A stretch of 24,014 bases of DNA from UBA7803 sp041686955 (GTDB taxonomy: Bacteria > Pseudomonadota > Gammaproteobacteria > Pseudomonadales > Azotimanducaceae). Shown here one piece after another: positions 7,861 to 15,226 of this stretch. The DNA lies in assembly GCA_041686955.1 (NCBI GenBank), contig JAWLCV010000060.1, forward strand, positions 1 to 24,014. Reading direction: 5' to 3'. Positions within the stretch are counted from its first letter, which is position 1; each line of letters starts with the position of its first letter. The notes below the pieces were generated by a model that saw nothing but the letters and a program-made list of their open reading frames with translations, was not told the DNA's origin and ran no database searches. The position numbers and the translations under genes were made by a program.

Positions 7861-8595
7861 CTAGGGCTCCCGCATCGCGAGCACCACGGAGACGTTGTCG
7901 AGCCCGCCGGCCTCGTTGGCCCCGGCAATCAGGGCATCGGCACAGGCGGCGAGGTCGAAGCCCCGCCGCAGCTGGCGCTCCAGCACCCGGGCCATTTCGT
8001 CGTCCTCCAGCATGTCCCACAGGCCGTCGCTGCACAGGAGCAGCACCTCCCCCGGAGCCAGCAGCAGTTCCAGGCCGTCGGGCTGCACCTCGGGCTCGAT
8101 GCCGAGCGCTCGGGTGATGACGTTGCGCAGCCTGGCGTGACGGGCCTGCTCCGGCGCCAGCTCGCCCCGCTCCACGAGTTCCTGGACCAGGCTGTGATCC
8201 CGGGACAGGGGCTCCAGCCTGCCGCCCGCGTACCGGTACGCCCGGGAGTCGCCCACCCAGGCCAGGGCACAGCGGCCGTCTCCCGCCAGCAGCATGGCCA
8301 CCGCCGTGGTGCCCATCGCGCCGCCCCGGCGCTCGGCGGCCAGCTCCCGCACCCGTCGGTTCGCGGCGGCCAGTGCCGCCTCCAGCACCGGCCGGTCCGG
8401 CCGTGGCGGCCCGGCCTCCGCGAGAAACCGCAGAATCCCTTGCACCGCCTCGTGGCTCGCCAGGTGACCGTCGGCGAGACCGCCCATGCCGTCCGCCAGC
8501 ACCGCCGCGCCCCGTGCCGGGTCGACACCCACACAGTCCTCGTTGCGCTGACGCGCGCGGCCGGTGTCGGTGCGGGCGACGATGTCCACGGTCAC
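7861..8595 (-). CDS. PP2C-family serine/threonine protein phosphatase
   Basis: A 244-residue soluble metal-dependent phosphatase (PPM/PP2C, Stp/PrpC type). Diagnostic motifs are RNEDC (17-21, metal Asp20), LADGMGG (33-39, metal Asp35 and Gly36), GTTAV (95-99), WVGDSRAY (113-120), LSRDHS (130-135), VITRALG (159-165), CSDGLWD (188-194, metal Asp190) and GGLDNVSVV (230-238, metal Asp233). All manganese/magnesium-binding aspartates are present, so it should be active. It starts with GTG at 8595, overlapping the terC stop by four bases (GTGA), which implies translational coupling to terC. Such phosphatases usually pair with a Hanks-type kinase or type VI secretion genes; neither is visible here, so its substrate is unknown. 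Confidence 0.92.
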   Translation of the reverse strand: MTVDIVARTDTGRARQRNEDCVGVDPARGAAVLADGMGGLADGHLASHEAVQGILRFLAEAGPPRPDRPVLEAALAAANRRVRELAAERRGGAMGTTAVAMLLAGDGRCALAWVGDSRAYRYAGGRLEPLSRDHSLVQELVERGELAPEQARHARLRNVITRALGIEPEVQPDGLELLLAPGEVLLLCSDGLWDMLEDDEMARVLERQLRRGFDLAACADALIAGANEAGGLDNVSVVLAMREP

Positions 8596-9368
8596 CGGCG
8601 TTCACCTCCCGCGGAGCCTTCCACCAGATCCGCGAGCTGCGCCTTGCGCAGCCGGACGTGATCCTCGCGGGCCCGTTTGACGCGAATGTTGAGCATCTCC
8701 ACTCCCAGGGAGAACGCCATGGCGGTATAGATGTACCCCTTGGGGGTATGGAAGTCGAGGCCCTCGCCCACCAGGGTGAAGCCGATGAGGATGAGGAACG
8801 ACAGCGCGAGCATCTTGATGGTGGGATGGTTTTCCACGAACCGGGCGATGGGTCCCGCCGCCGCCATCATCACCAGCACCGCCACCACCACCGCCGCCAC
8901 CATGACCTCGATGTGCGCCACCATGCCCACGGCGGTGATCACCGAGTCCAGCGAGAAGACCATGTCGATGATGGCGATCTGCACCAGCACGGTCCCCAGG
9001 GTGGCGGCGGCCGGAGTGCCGTGCCCGTGCTCCTCCCCTTCCAGACTGTTGTGCACCTCGCGGGTCGCTTTGGCCATCAGAAACGCGCCGCCGGCGAGGA
9101 GAATGATGTCGCGGCCGCTGATGCCTTCGCCGAGGACCTCGAACAGATCCGTGGTGAGCCGCATGATCCAGGCCAGTGAGAACAGCAGCGCCAGGCGCAT
9201 CAGCATGGCCAGGCTGAGCCCGAGAATCCGTGCCCGGTTCTGCTGCTCCCGGGGCAGCCGCCCTGTGAGAATGGAGATGAAGATGATGTTGTCGATCCCG
9301 AGAACGATCTCCAGGGCGGTCAGGGTGAGAAAGGCCGCCCAGATCTCCGGGTCCTGCAAGAGCTCCAC
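8592..9368 (-). CDS. TerC-family integral membrane protein (YgdQ-like), probable metal-ion exporter
   Basis: A 258-residue inner-membrane protein with about seven hydrophobic helices. The TerC signatures EIVLGIDNIIF (20-30) and IIDMVFSLDSVITAVG (133-148) place acidic residues Glu20, Asp26, Asp135 and Asp141 within membrane helices. Length and features such as NSLEGEEHG (107-115) and HTPKGYIY near the C-terminus resemble E. coli YgdQ rather than the longer Alx. TerC proteins are implicated in Mn2+ efflux, in metalation of exported proteins and, in ter operons, tellurite resistance; the metal here is inferred. I chose the GTG at 9368 because GAGGAG sits six bases upstream and the protein then begins as relatives do. 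The frame is open far beyond it without conserved sequence. The stop overlaps the PP2C start. The leader holds tandem palindromes at 9416-9457. Confidence 0.9.
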   Translation of the reverse strand: MELLQDPEIWAAFLTLTALEIVLGIDNIIFISILTGRLPREQQNRARILGLSLAMLMRLALLFSLAWIMRLTTDLFEVLGEGISGRDIILLAGGAFLMAKATREVHNSLEGEEHGHGTPAAATLGTVLVQIAIIDMVFSLDSVITAVGMVAHIEVMVAAVVVAVLVMMAAAGPIARFVENHPTIKMLALSFLILIGFTLVGEGLDFHTPKGYIYTAMAFSLGVEMLNIRVKRAREDHVRLRKAQLADLVEGSAGGERR

Positions 9369-9415
9369 GCTGTCTCCTCGGCGTCTCGTCGAGGCGGAAT
9401 TGAAGCACAGCACCC

Positions 9416-9457
9416 GCTGCCATGGCAGCGCTGCCATGGCAGCCCTGCGATGGCAGG
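9416..9457. repeat. Three tandem 14-bp palindromic units in the terC/DUF1244 divergent spacer
   Basis: Positions 9416-9429 and 9430-9443 are two identical copies of the perfect palindrome GCTGCCATGGCAGC. Positions 9444-9457 are a third, imperfect unit, CCTGCGATGGCAGG. The array lies in the 155-bp spacer between divergent genes, 48-89 bp upstream of terC and 67-108 bp upstream of the DUF1244 gene. Contiguous dyads of constant size suggest an operator for cooperative binding by a dimeric regulator, or a cruciform/hairpin-forming leader. No coding function is apparent. Confidence 0.85.
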
Positions 9458-9523
9458 CCTGCGCCCGCGGGGCCGATTTGGGGGTAAGATTGGGGTTCAC
9501 GTCGCTACCCGGAGTTTCAAGCA

Positions 9524-9838
9524 GTGACGCACCCCCGAGAACTCGACGACCGAGAGCGGGAGGCCATCGAAGCGGCGGTGCTGCGCCGCCTGCTCGAGCA
9601 CCTCGACACCCGGAAGGACGTCCAGAACATCGATCTGATGAACCTGGCGGGCTTCTGCCGCAACTGCCTGTCCAAGTGGTACGTGGCCGCCTGCGAGGAG
9701 GCGGGCATCGCGATGGACTACGAGGCGGCGCGGGAGCGGGTGTACGGCATGCCGTACGCGGAATGGAAGGACAAGTATCAGCGCGAGGCGAGCCCGGAGC
9801 AGCTCGAGCGGTTCCAGCGCGGCAGGGCTGACGGATGA
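9524..9838 (+). CDS. DUF1244 family small protein with CxxC motif
   Basis: A 104-residue protein of the DUF1244 family, recognised from DVQNIDLMNLAGFCRNCLSK (32-51) and VYGMPYAEWKDKYQREAS (73-90). The Cys45-x-x-Cys48 pair within FCRNC is the family hallmark and may bind metal or be redox active; no biochemical role is established that I know of. It is soluble, mostly helical and rich in charged residues. The start is a GTG with GGAG nine bases upstream. A TAAGAT hexamer at 9485-9490 could be a -10 box but lacks a -35 partner. The stop overlaps the lepB start by four bases (ATGA), so the two are translationally coupled. The gene diverges from terC across the palindrome array. Confidence 0.87.
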   Translation: MTHPRELDDREREAIEAAVLRRLLEHLDTRKDVQNIDLMNLAGFCRNCLSKWYVAACEEAGIAMDYEAARERVYGMPYAEWKDKYQREASPEQLERFQRGRADG

Positions 9839-10512
9839 GCCACCGGCCCAGGCGTGTCTGGCGGGAGTGGCGCGGCTTTCTGCTGTTCGTCGCGGTGATG
9901 CTGCTGTTCCGCTCGGCGGTGGCGGACTGGAACCAGGTGCCGTCCGGCTCCATGCTGCCTTCCATCCTGGTGGGCGACCGCATCGTGGTGGACAAGCTGG
10001 CCTACGGGCTGCGGGTTCCCTTCACCCTGGTGCGCCTGGCCTCCTGGCAGGAGCCCCGCCGCGGCGACGTAGTCACCTTCACCTCGCCCGAGGACGACCA
10101 GCTACTGGTGAAGCGGGTGGTGGCAGTCCCCGGCGACGTGGTGAGCCTGCGCCACAACCGCCTGAGCATCAATGGCGTCGCCGCTGTCTATACGCCGGTG
10201 GCGCCGGCACAGGCGCCGTTCCCGGCAGCGCGGGGCTACGGCGTGTACCGCGAATCCATCCTCGGCAGCGAACGCTACGTGATGCTGCGCGACGACGGGG
10301 CGGGATTCACCAGCTCGTTCGCGGCCGCCCGGGTGCCGGACGGCCAGTATCTGATGCTGGGGGACAACCGCGACAACAGCCGCGACTCCCGCGTCATCGG
10401 CTTCGTGCCCCGGGAGCGGATTCTCGGGCAGGCCAAGGCCATCGCCTTCTCCCTGGACTACGACAACTACTACGTGCCGCGCCTGGACCGCTTCCTGGCC
10501 GACCTGCCTTGA
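9835..10512 (+). CDS. lepB: Signal peptidase I (short, single N-terminal anchor)
   Basis: A 225-residue type I signal peptidase (S26 family) that removes Sec and Tat signal peptides at the outer face of the inner membrane. One transmembrane anchor lies at about 14-30. Box B PSGSMLPSI contains nucleophile Ser39. Box D LVKRVVAVPGD contains general base Lys93. Box E GDNRDNSRDSR spans 176-186. It is much shorter than E. coli LepB (324), lacking the second anchor and the extra beta domain, but all catalytic boxes are intact. It starts with ATG overlapping the DUF1244 stop. It is not beside lepA or rnc, the usual context for the main LepB, so it may be a second signal peptidase. It ends nine bases before the convergent small membrane protein gene. 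Confidence 0.93.
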   Translation: MSHRPRRVWREWRGFLLFVAVMLLFRSAVADWNQVPSGSMLPSILVGDRIVVDKLAYGLRVPFTLVRLASWQEPRRGDVVTFTSPEDDQLLVKRVVAVPGDVVSLRHNRLSINGVAAVYTPVAPAQAPFPAARGYGVYRESILGSERYVMLRDDGAGFTSSFAAARVPDGQYLMLGDNRDNSRDSRVIGFVPRERILGQAKAIAFSLDYDNYYVPRLDRFLADLP

Positions 10513-10521
10513 GCCGCGCGG

Positions 10522-10812
10522 TCAGCGCAACAGCCGTCTGACGAGACGCAGCAGCACGGCCCCCAGGATGGCCAGCGCCACCAGCCCCCCCACCAGCAAG
10601 AGGCTGGTCAGGGCGTAGTCGAGGAGCTCGTCCACGTCCAGCTCGAGCTCCCTGGCGAGCCAGGCGATCCCCAGGAACACCACCAGAGCGCCCAGCACGA
10701 TGGTACGGGCCAGCCGCCCGCCGCGCTGGCGCCCGGCCCTCAGGCGCTGCTCCGCGCCGCCCGGTCTGCGCGGCCGCGGCCGCCGTCGCTCCACGCGGGT
10801 GAGCTCCGCCAT
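10522..10812 (-). CDS. Small hypothetical two-helix membrane protein
   Basis: I do not recognise this 96-residue protein. It has a strongly basic N-terminus (about 14 Arg within residues 6-36), then two hydrophobic helices (about 37-54 and 66-88) joined by the acidic linker RELELDVDELLDY (54-66), and ends in an Arg-rich tail. By the positive-inside rule both termini should face the cytoplasm. The ATG at 10812 lies seven bases past the FKBP stop. It has no clear Shine-Dalgarno, so translation probably depends on the FKBP gene upstream. Hydrophobic pattern, tight spacing and the convergent lepB end support a real gene, but its function is unknown. The same frame is open further upstream only as a shadow of the FKBP gene. 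Confidence 0.66.
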   Translation of the reverse strand: MAELTRVERRRPRPRRPGGAEQRLRAGRQRGGRLARTIVLGALVVFLGIAWLARELELDVDELLDYALTSLLLVGGLVALAILGAVLLRLVRRLLR

Positions 10813-10819
10813 CCGCGGC

Positions 10820-11659
10820 CTACTGCTCCGTGGCCTCCGCGTCGGCGGCGTCGGCCTGGGGCTGCCCGGCCGCGGCGTCGGCAGCCGGCTCCCCGTCCTG
10901 CTGCACACCGAGCAGCTCCACATCGAAGATGAGCACCGAATTGGGCGGTATGGTGTCGCCGGCGCCGCGCTCGCCGTAAGCCATGTCCGCCGGCACGTAC
11001 AGGCGGTACTTGGCGCCCGGTGACATGAGCTGCAGACCCTGGGTCCAACCGGGGATCACCCGGTCGAGCGGGAAGGTGGCGGGCTCGCCCCGCTCGTAGG
11101 AGCTGTCGAACACGGTGCCGTCGATGAGCCGGCCTTCGTAGTGAGTGGTCACGAGATCCGTGGGGGCCGGCTTCTCACCCTCGCCTTCCTCCAGCACTTC
11201 GTACTGAAGCCCGGATTCCAGCATGATCACCCCCTCCCGCTCGGCGTTCTTCTCGAGGAAACTGAAGCCCTCCTCCAGGTTCTCCAGCGCTTCGCCCGCC
11301 GCCTGGGCCTGCCTGGCCTCCATCATCTCCGTCAGCACCCGCTGGGCTTCCTCGTCGCCCACCGCGGCCTCCTCGCCCGCCAGCTTGTCGCGGACGCCGC
11401 GCATGAACGCATCCTGGCTCAGGTCCTCGCCGAACTGACGCTGCACGTTCTCGGCGAAACGGTAGCCCAGGCTGTAGCTCGCCTTGGCGGCGTCGTCCTC
11501 GATGGCCGGCTGGGCCTCCCCGGCCTGCTCCCGGGTTCCGTCGCAGCCGGCGAGCAGCCCGACGAGCACCGCCGCGCCGATCACGGAAGAACGGAACCCG
11601 GCGGCCGCCGGGGCACGGCGCGCGCGCCGGAGGGTGGGGTGGACTTTTGCAAACTGCAT
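10820..11659 (-). CDS. FKBP-type peptidyl-prolyl isomerase lipoprotein (FkpA/Mip-like)
   Basis: A 279-residue FkpA/Mip-type isomerase and envelope folding chaperone. A basic n-region (Arg11-Arg15) and hydrophobic stretch (26-36) lead to lipobox LLAGC with Cys39, predicting a lipoprotein. Residues 53-140 form the helical FKBP_N dimerisation domain (KASYSLGYRFAENV at 59-72). Residues 166-250 form the FKBP domain with the ligand-pocket pattern: Tyr174, Asp185 in VFDSS, Trp205 in VIPGW, Tyr228 in AYGERG and Phe245. The tail (251-279) is Ala/Asp-rich and probably disordered. The ATG at 11659 has AAGGAG six bases upstream, an excellent ribosome site. Residue +2 after the lipid cysteine is Asp, the classical inner-membrane retention signal in enterics. 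The gene diverges from prc and is followed seven bases later by the small membrane protein gene. Confidence 0.92.
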   Translation of the reverse strand: MQFAKVHPTLRRARRAPAAAGFRSSVIGAAVLVGLLAGCDGTREQAGEAQPAIEDDAAKASYSLGYRFAENVQRQFGEDLSQDAFMRGVRDKLAGEEAAVGDEEAQRVLTEMMEARQAQAAGEALENLEEGFSFLEKNAEREGVIMLESGLQYEVLEEGEGEKPAPTDLVTTHYEGRLIDGTVFDSSYERGEPATFPLDRVIPGWTQGLQLMSPGAKYRLYVPADMAYGERGAGDTIPPNSVLIFDVELLGVQQDGEPAADAAAGQPQADAADAEATEQ

Positions 11660-11889
11660 ATCACGCTCCTTGATCCCGGTTGCTCGGTGTGCGAATGCCG
11701 GGTTACATTCGGCGGGAGACGGAACCTCGCCACGCCGCCGTTATCTTAAGGAATGACGGCCAACGAGCTCGGAGCGGCTGCCACGGCTCCGCCGGGCCCT
11801 GTCGATCGCGGGCATCTAAACACAAGTCCGACGGACAAGTAAGGACTTTCACGACCACCGACCAGGCACCAGCCGGAAAAGCCAACCGC
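11660..11889. other. Divergent intergenic spacer between the FKBP gene and prc
   Basis: This 230-bp region must hold promoters for both divergent genes. I see the FKBP Shine-Dalgarno (complement of 11666-11671) but no convincing -35/-10 pair on either strand; TAAGAT on the minus strand (11748-11743) lacks a -35. A perfect 5-1-5 inverted repeat, GTCCGACGGAC, lies at 11826-11836, flanked by directly repeated ACAAGT, 54 bp before prc. It could be a regulator site, but this is weak. No ORF here looks coding. Confidence 0.4.
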
Positions 11890-14097
11890 ATGCACCTCAT
11901 CAAACGTATTCGCTCATTTCGATACTCCGCCACGGGCGCCGCCATGGGCGCGCGGGCCGCGACGGCCTGCGGCGCGCTGCTGCTCGCACTGGGTCTGGGG
12001 GCCGGCGGCGGCTCGTTTGCCGCTGCCGACGCGCCGCCGGGCCACCAGGTCGCCTACTCCACCGCCGGCGAAATCGGCGATCTGGCGCCGCTGGATGTGC
12101 ACCGCGGCACGCTGCTCACCATCGTGGAGCAGCTCCGCACCAACCACTTCATCAGCAAGAAGCTGGACGACGAGTTGTCGGGTCACATATTTGACAATTA
12201 TCTGGACATGCTGGACGGCGGACGGGTGTATTTCCTCGCGTCGGACGTGAAGGAGCTCGAGAATTACCGCTACCGGCTGGACGACGCCATGGTGCGCGGC
12301 GACCTGGAGCCGGCGTTCAACATCTTCAACCGGTATCAGCAGCGCATGACGGAGCGCCTGCAGTTCCTCCTCGACGAGGTGGAAGGCGGACTGGAGGACC
12401 TGAGCTTCAACGGCGACGAGGCCGTGGCCATCGACCGCGCAGAGGCGCCCTGGCCCGCGGATGAGGCCGCCATGAACGAGCTCTGGCGCAAGCGCCTGAA
12501 GGCGTCCGTGCTGACCATGAAGCTGAACGGCAAGCCGTTGGAGGAAATCGAGGAGCTGCTCGGCAAGCGCTACCGCAACCGGCTGAATCAGGCTCTGCAG
12601 ACCAAGAGCGAGGACGCCTTCCAGCTCTACGTCAACGCCTTCGCCACCAGCTACGACCCGCACACCCAGTACTTCTCGCCGCGGACCTCGGAAAACTTCA
12701 ACATCAACATGTCGCTGCAGCTCGAAGGCATCGGCGCGGTGCTGCGCAACGAAGACGAGTACACGTCCGTGGTCGAGCTGGTGCCTGCCGGGCCCGCGGA
12801 CAAGTCCGGGCTGCTGAAGCCCTCGGACCGGATCGTCAGCGTGGGCCAGGGCGAGGACGGCCCCCTCATCGACGTAGTGGGCTGGCGTCTGGACGACGTG
12901 GTGGAGCTGATTCGCGGGCCGAAGAATTCCACGGTCCGCCTGGAGGTCATTCCCCATACCACCACCGACGGCGCCACCCGGGTGGTCACCATCATCCGTG
13001 ATGCGGTTCAACTCGAGGAGCAGGCGGCGCAGAAGAAGCTTCTCACCCTCGAGCGCAACGGCGAGGAGCACCGCATCGGCATCATCGAGGTGCCCACGTT
13101 CTATGCCGACTTCAAGGCAATCCAGCAGGGTGACCCCAACTACAAGAGCACGACCCGGGACGTGCGGCGCCTCATCGAGGAGTTGAAGGCCGAGGAAATC
13201 GATGCCCTGGTCATCGATCTGCGCAACAACGGCGGCGGCTCGCTGCAGGAAGCGGACGCGCTCACCGGGCTCTTCATCAAGTCCGGGCCCACGGTGCAGG
13301 TGAAGTCCGCCAACCGGCGCCCCAGCATCTACGCCGACACCGACGACAGCGTGGCCTGGGAAGGTCCCATGGCGGTGCTGGTCAACCGGCTGTCCGCTTC
13401 GGCCTCGGAGATCTTCGCCGGCGCCATCCAGGACTACGGCCGGGGCATCATCATCGGCAGCCAGACCTTCGGCAAGGGCACCGTGCAGACCCTGATCCCC
13501 CTGAACCGCGGGCAGCTGAAGATCACCGCGGCGAAGTTCTACCGGGTGTCCGGCCAGAGCACCCAGCACCAGGGCATCATCCCGGACATCGAGTTCCCGG
13601 AGATCTACGACGCCGAGCACATCGGCGAAAGCGCCCTGGAAGACGCCATGCCGTGGGACATGATCCAGCCCGCCGTGTACCCCCGCAGCGACGACATTCA
13701 CCCGCTGCTGGGCGAGCTGAACGCACGCCACAAGCGGCGGGTGGCGGACGATCCCGAATTCGCCTACCTGCGGGCCTTGGCCCAGCGGACCCAGGAGGAC
13801 GCGGACCGTACCCACGTGTCGCTGAACGAGGCGGAGCGCAAGGCGGAAAAGGCCCGGGAAGAGGCGTGGCGTCTCGATCTCGAGAACGCACTGCGGCTGG
13901 CTCGGGGCGAGGAGCCGCTGGCGAGCGTGGAAGAGCTCGAGGAGACCGCCCTGGACGAGACGGACGACGAGGAGGATCCCCTGGACGACGCCATGCTCCG
14001 GGAATCCGGCAACATTCTGGTGGACTACATTACCCTGACCCGCCAGGTGGCCCTCGCCGAGCACCGCACCAAGGTCGGCGAAGGCACGCTGCAGTAA
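11890..14097 (+). CDS. prc: Carboxy-terminal processing (tail-specific) protease Prc/Tsp
   Basis: A 735-residue periplasmic S41 protease that degrades or trims proteins from their C-termini, including peptidoglycan hydrolases and substrates tagged with hydrophobic tails. The N-terminus has Lys/Arg followed by a hydrophobic stretch (about 26-46), fitting a signal peptide. The helical N-terminal domain follows (about 65-270, with HIFDNYLDMLDGGRVYF at 99-115), then a PDZ domain (about 275-370, LEGIGAVL at 278-285). The peptidase core contains Ser504 in SASASEIFAG and Lys529 in TFGKGTVQT, the Ser/Lys dyad, with Asp515. Their spacing equals the E. coli Prc pattern. The C-terminal helical domain (about 600-735) carries a highly acidic segment at 681-700. 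The ATG at 11890 has a poor Shine-Dalgarno; ATG 11947 is a possible alternative that shortens the leader. It heads a four-gene codirectional run. Confidence 0.94.
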   Translation: MHLIKRIRSFRYSATGAAMGARAATACGALLLALGLGAGGGSFAAADAPPGHQVAYSTAGEIGDLAPLDVHRGTLLTIVEQLRTNHFISKKLDDELSGHIFDNYLDMLDGGRVYFLASDVKELENYRYRLDDAMVRGDLEPAFNIFNRYQQRMTERLQFLLDEVEGGLEDLSFNGDEAVAIDRAEAPWPADEAAMNELWRKRLKASVLTMKLNGKPLEEIEELLGKRYRNRLNQALQTKSEDAFQLYVNAFATSYDPHTQYFSPRTSENFNINMSLQLEGIGAVLRNEDEYTSVVELVPAGPADKSGLLKPSDRIVSVGQGEDGPLIDVVGWRLDDVVELIRGPKNSTVRLEVIPHTTTDGATRVVTIIRDAVQLEEQAAQKKLLTLERNGEEHRIGIIEVPTFYADFKAIQQGDPNYKSTTRDVRRLIEELKAEEIDALVIDLRNNGGGSLQEADALTGLFIKSGPTVQVKSANRRPSIYADTDDSVAWEGPMAVLVNRLSASASEIFAGAIQDYGRGIIIGSQTFGKGTVQTLIPLNRGQLKITAAKFYRVSGQSTQHQGIIPDIEFPEIYDAEHIGESALEDAMPWDMIQPAVYPRSDDIHPLLGELNARHKRRVADDPEFAYLRALAQRTQEDADRTHVSLNEAERKAEKAREEAWRLDLENALRLARGEEPLASVEELEETALDETDDEEDPLDDAMLRESGNILVDYITLTRQVALAEHRTKVGEGTLQ

Positions 14098-14136
14098 CCG
14101 CCCGCAACCGCTGACGGCGAGCCGGCCGCCACCGCC

Positions 14137-15153
14137 ATGCAGGCCGACGCCCTGATGGAACCCGTGCTCCGCTGGGGCGGCCCGGCCCTCGCCGTGGTGC
14201 TGGTGGCCGCCATCGCCGTGGCGCTGGCGCTGCGCGCCATACCGGCGCGCAGCAGCACGCGGATCTTCCGGCAACTCGCGGTGCTGGCCCTGGTGCTGGC
14301 GGCCAACGTGCTGCTGGTGCTGGTACTGCCGCTGGACGCGGATACCCGGGGCCAGCTCCTGTCCCTGTTCGGCCTGGTGCTGACGGCGGTCATCGCCCTC
14401 TCTTCCACAACCTTCGTGGCCAACGCCATGGCGGGGCTGATGCTGCGGGCGGTGGGCAGTTTCCAGCCCGGCGACTTCATTCGCGTAGCCGACCATTTCG
14501 GCCGCGTGGTCGAGCCGGGGCTCTTGCACACCGAGCTGCAGAGCGAAGACCGGGATCTGGTGACCCTGCCCAACCTCTACCTCATCTCCCAACCCGTTCA
14601 GGTCGTGAGCCGCTCCGGCACCCTGATCTCCACCGACGTGTCGCTCGGCTACGATGCACCGCGCCGGACCGTGCGCGACCTGCTGAAGGCCGCGGCGGAC
14701 GAAGCCGGTCTCGCCGAGCCCTTCGTTCGGATCACGGCGCTCGAGGACCACGCCGTGGCCTACCGGATCTCCGGGCTGCTCGAGGACGTGGGCAACCTGG
14801 TGAGCAAGCGCACGGAGCTCAACGCCTGCGTGCTGGACGCCCTGCACGGCGGCGGCATCGAGATCGTCTCCCCCGGGTTCATCAACCAGCGCCGGATATC
14901 CGAGGCCAAGGTGCTGCCCGAGCAGCCGCCGGTGGCGGAGCGGGACGAGGCTGCGGCGGCCCCGCCGGAACAGATCATGTTCGACAAGGCGGAGCTGGCC
15001 GCCCGGCTGACCCGGCTCCAGCAGCAGCGCGAGGACGTGCTCGCCGAGATCGAATCGCTGAAGCGCTCCGGCACCGAGGGCGCCGAGTCGGAGATCGCCT
15101 GGCGCAAGCGGCAGCTCGAGACCCTCGAAAGCGTGATCGAGGCGTTGGAGTGA
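14137..15153 (+). CDS. MscS-family mechanosensitive ion channel with C-terminal coiled coil
   Basis: A 338-residue inner-membrane protein of the small-conductance mechanosensitive channel family, which releases solutes on hypo-osmotic shock. Transmembrane helices lie at about 15-33 and 46-64. The pore-lining helix is at about 75-105, rich in Ala/Gly (FVANAMAGLMLRAVG, 93-107), and leads into FQPGDFIRV (109-117). The beta domain contains VTLPNLYLI (142-150), equivalent to the conserved PN segment. An alpha/beta C-terminal domain extends to about 255. Unlike E. coli MscS it ends with a charged coiled coil (about 283-336). The ATG at 14137 has no good Shine-Dalgarno; ATG 14155 is an alternative. 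It lies 39 bp after prc and may be cotranscribed. The Lon gene 73 bp downstream seems to have its own promoter. Confidence 0.9.
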   Translation: MQADALMEPVLRWGGPALAVVLVAAIAVALALRAIPARSSTRIFRQLAVLALVLAANVLLVLVLPLDADTRGQLLSLFGLVLTAVIALSSTTFVANAMAGLMLRAVGSFQPGDFIRVADHFGRVVEPGLLHTELQSEDRDLVTLPNLYLISQPVQVVSRSGTLISTDVSLGYDAPRRTVRDLLKAAADEAGLAEPFVRITALEDHAVAYRISGLLEDVGNLVSKRTELNACVLDALHGGGIEIVSPGFINQRRISEAKVLPEQPPVAERDEAAAAPPEQIMFDKAELAARLTRLQQQREDVLAEIESLKRSGTEGAESEIAWRKRQLETLESVIEALE

Positions 15154-15167
15154 GGGCGAACGCCGCT

Positions 15168-15195
15168 CTTTAATCTTCCCGCCGCGCCCCCACAT
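15168..15195 (+). promoter_or_regulatory. Putative sigma32 (heat-shock) promoter of the Lon gene
   Basis: CTTTAAT at 15168-15174, a 13-bp spacer and CCCCACAT at 15188-15195 resemble the RpoH consensus CTTGAAA-N13/14-CCCCATNT. The spacing is exact and the -10 half is good, but the -35 half differs at two of seven positions. It lies in the 73-bp gap before a heat-shock-type protease gene, where such a promoter is expected; transcription would start about 25 bp before the start codon. Confidence 0.45.
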
Positions 15196-15226
15196 AAGTT
15201 CGATCACAACAGCCAAGCGGTACGCC

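Noticed and set aside
6051..7928. Minus-strand open frame opposite trhO and the MBL-fold gene
   Set aside because: Covers parts of three plus-strand features and lacks any motif; shadow frame.
9487..9521. Minus-strand sigma32 promoter (CTTGAAA and CCCCAATCT) for terC
   Set aside because: The halves are 19 bp apart, well beyond the 13-15 bp needed.
9369..9523. yybP-ykoY manganese riboswitch ahead of terC
   Set aside because: TerC genes sometimes have one, but the leader lacks the paired conserved loops and shows only the tandem palindromes.
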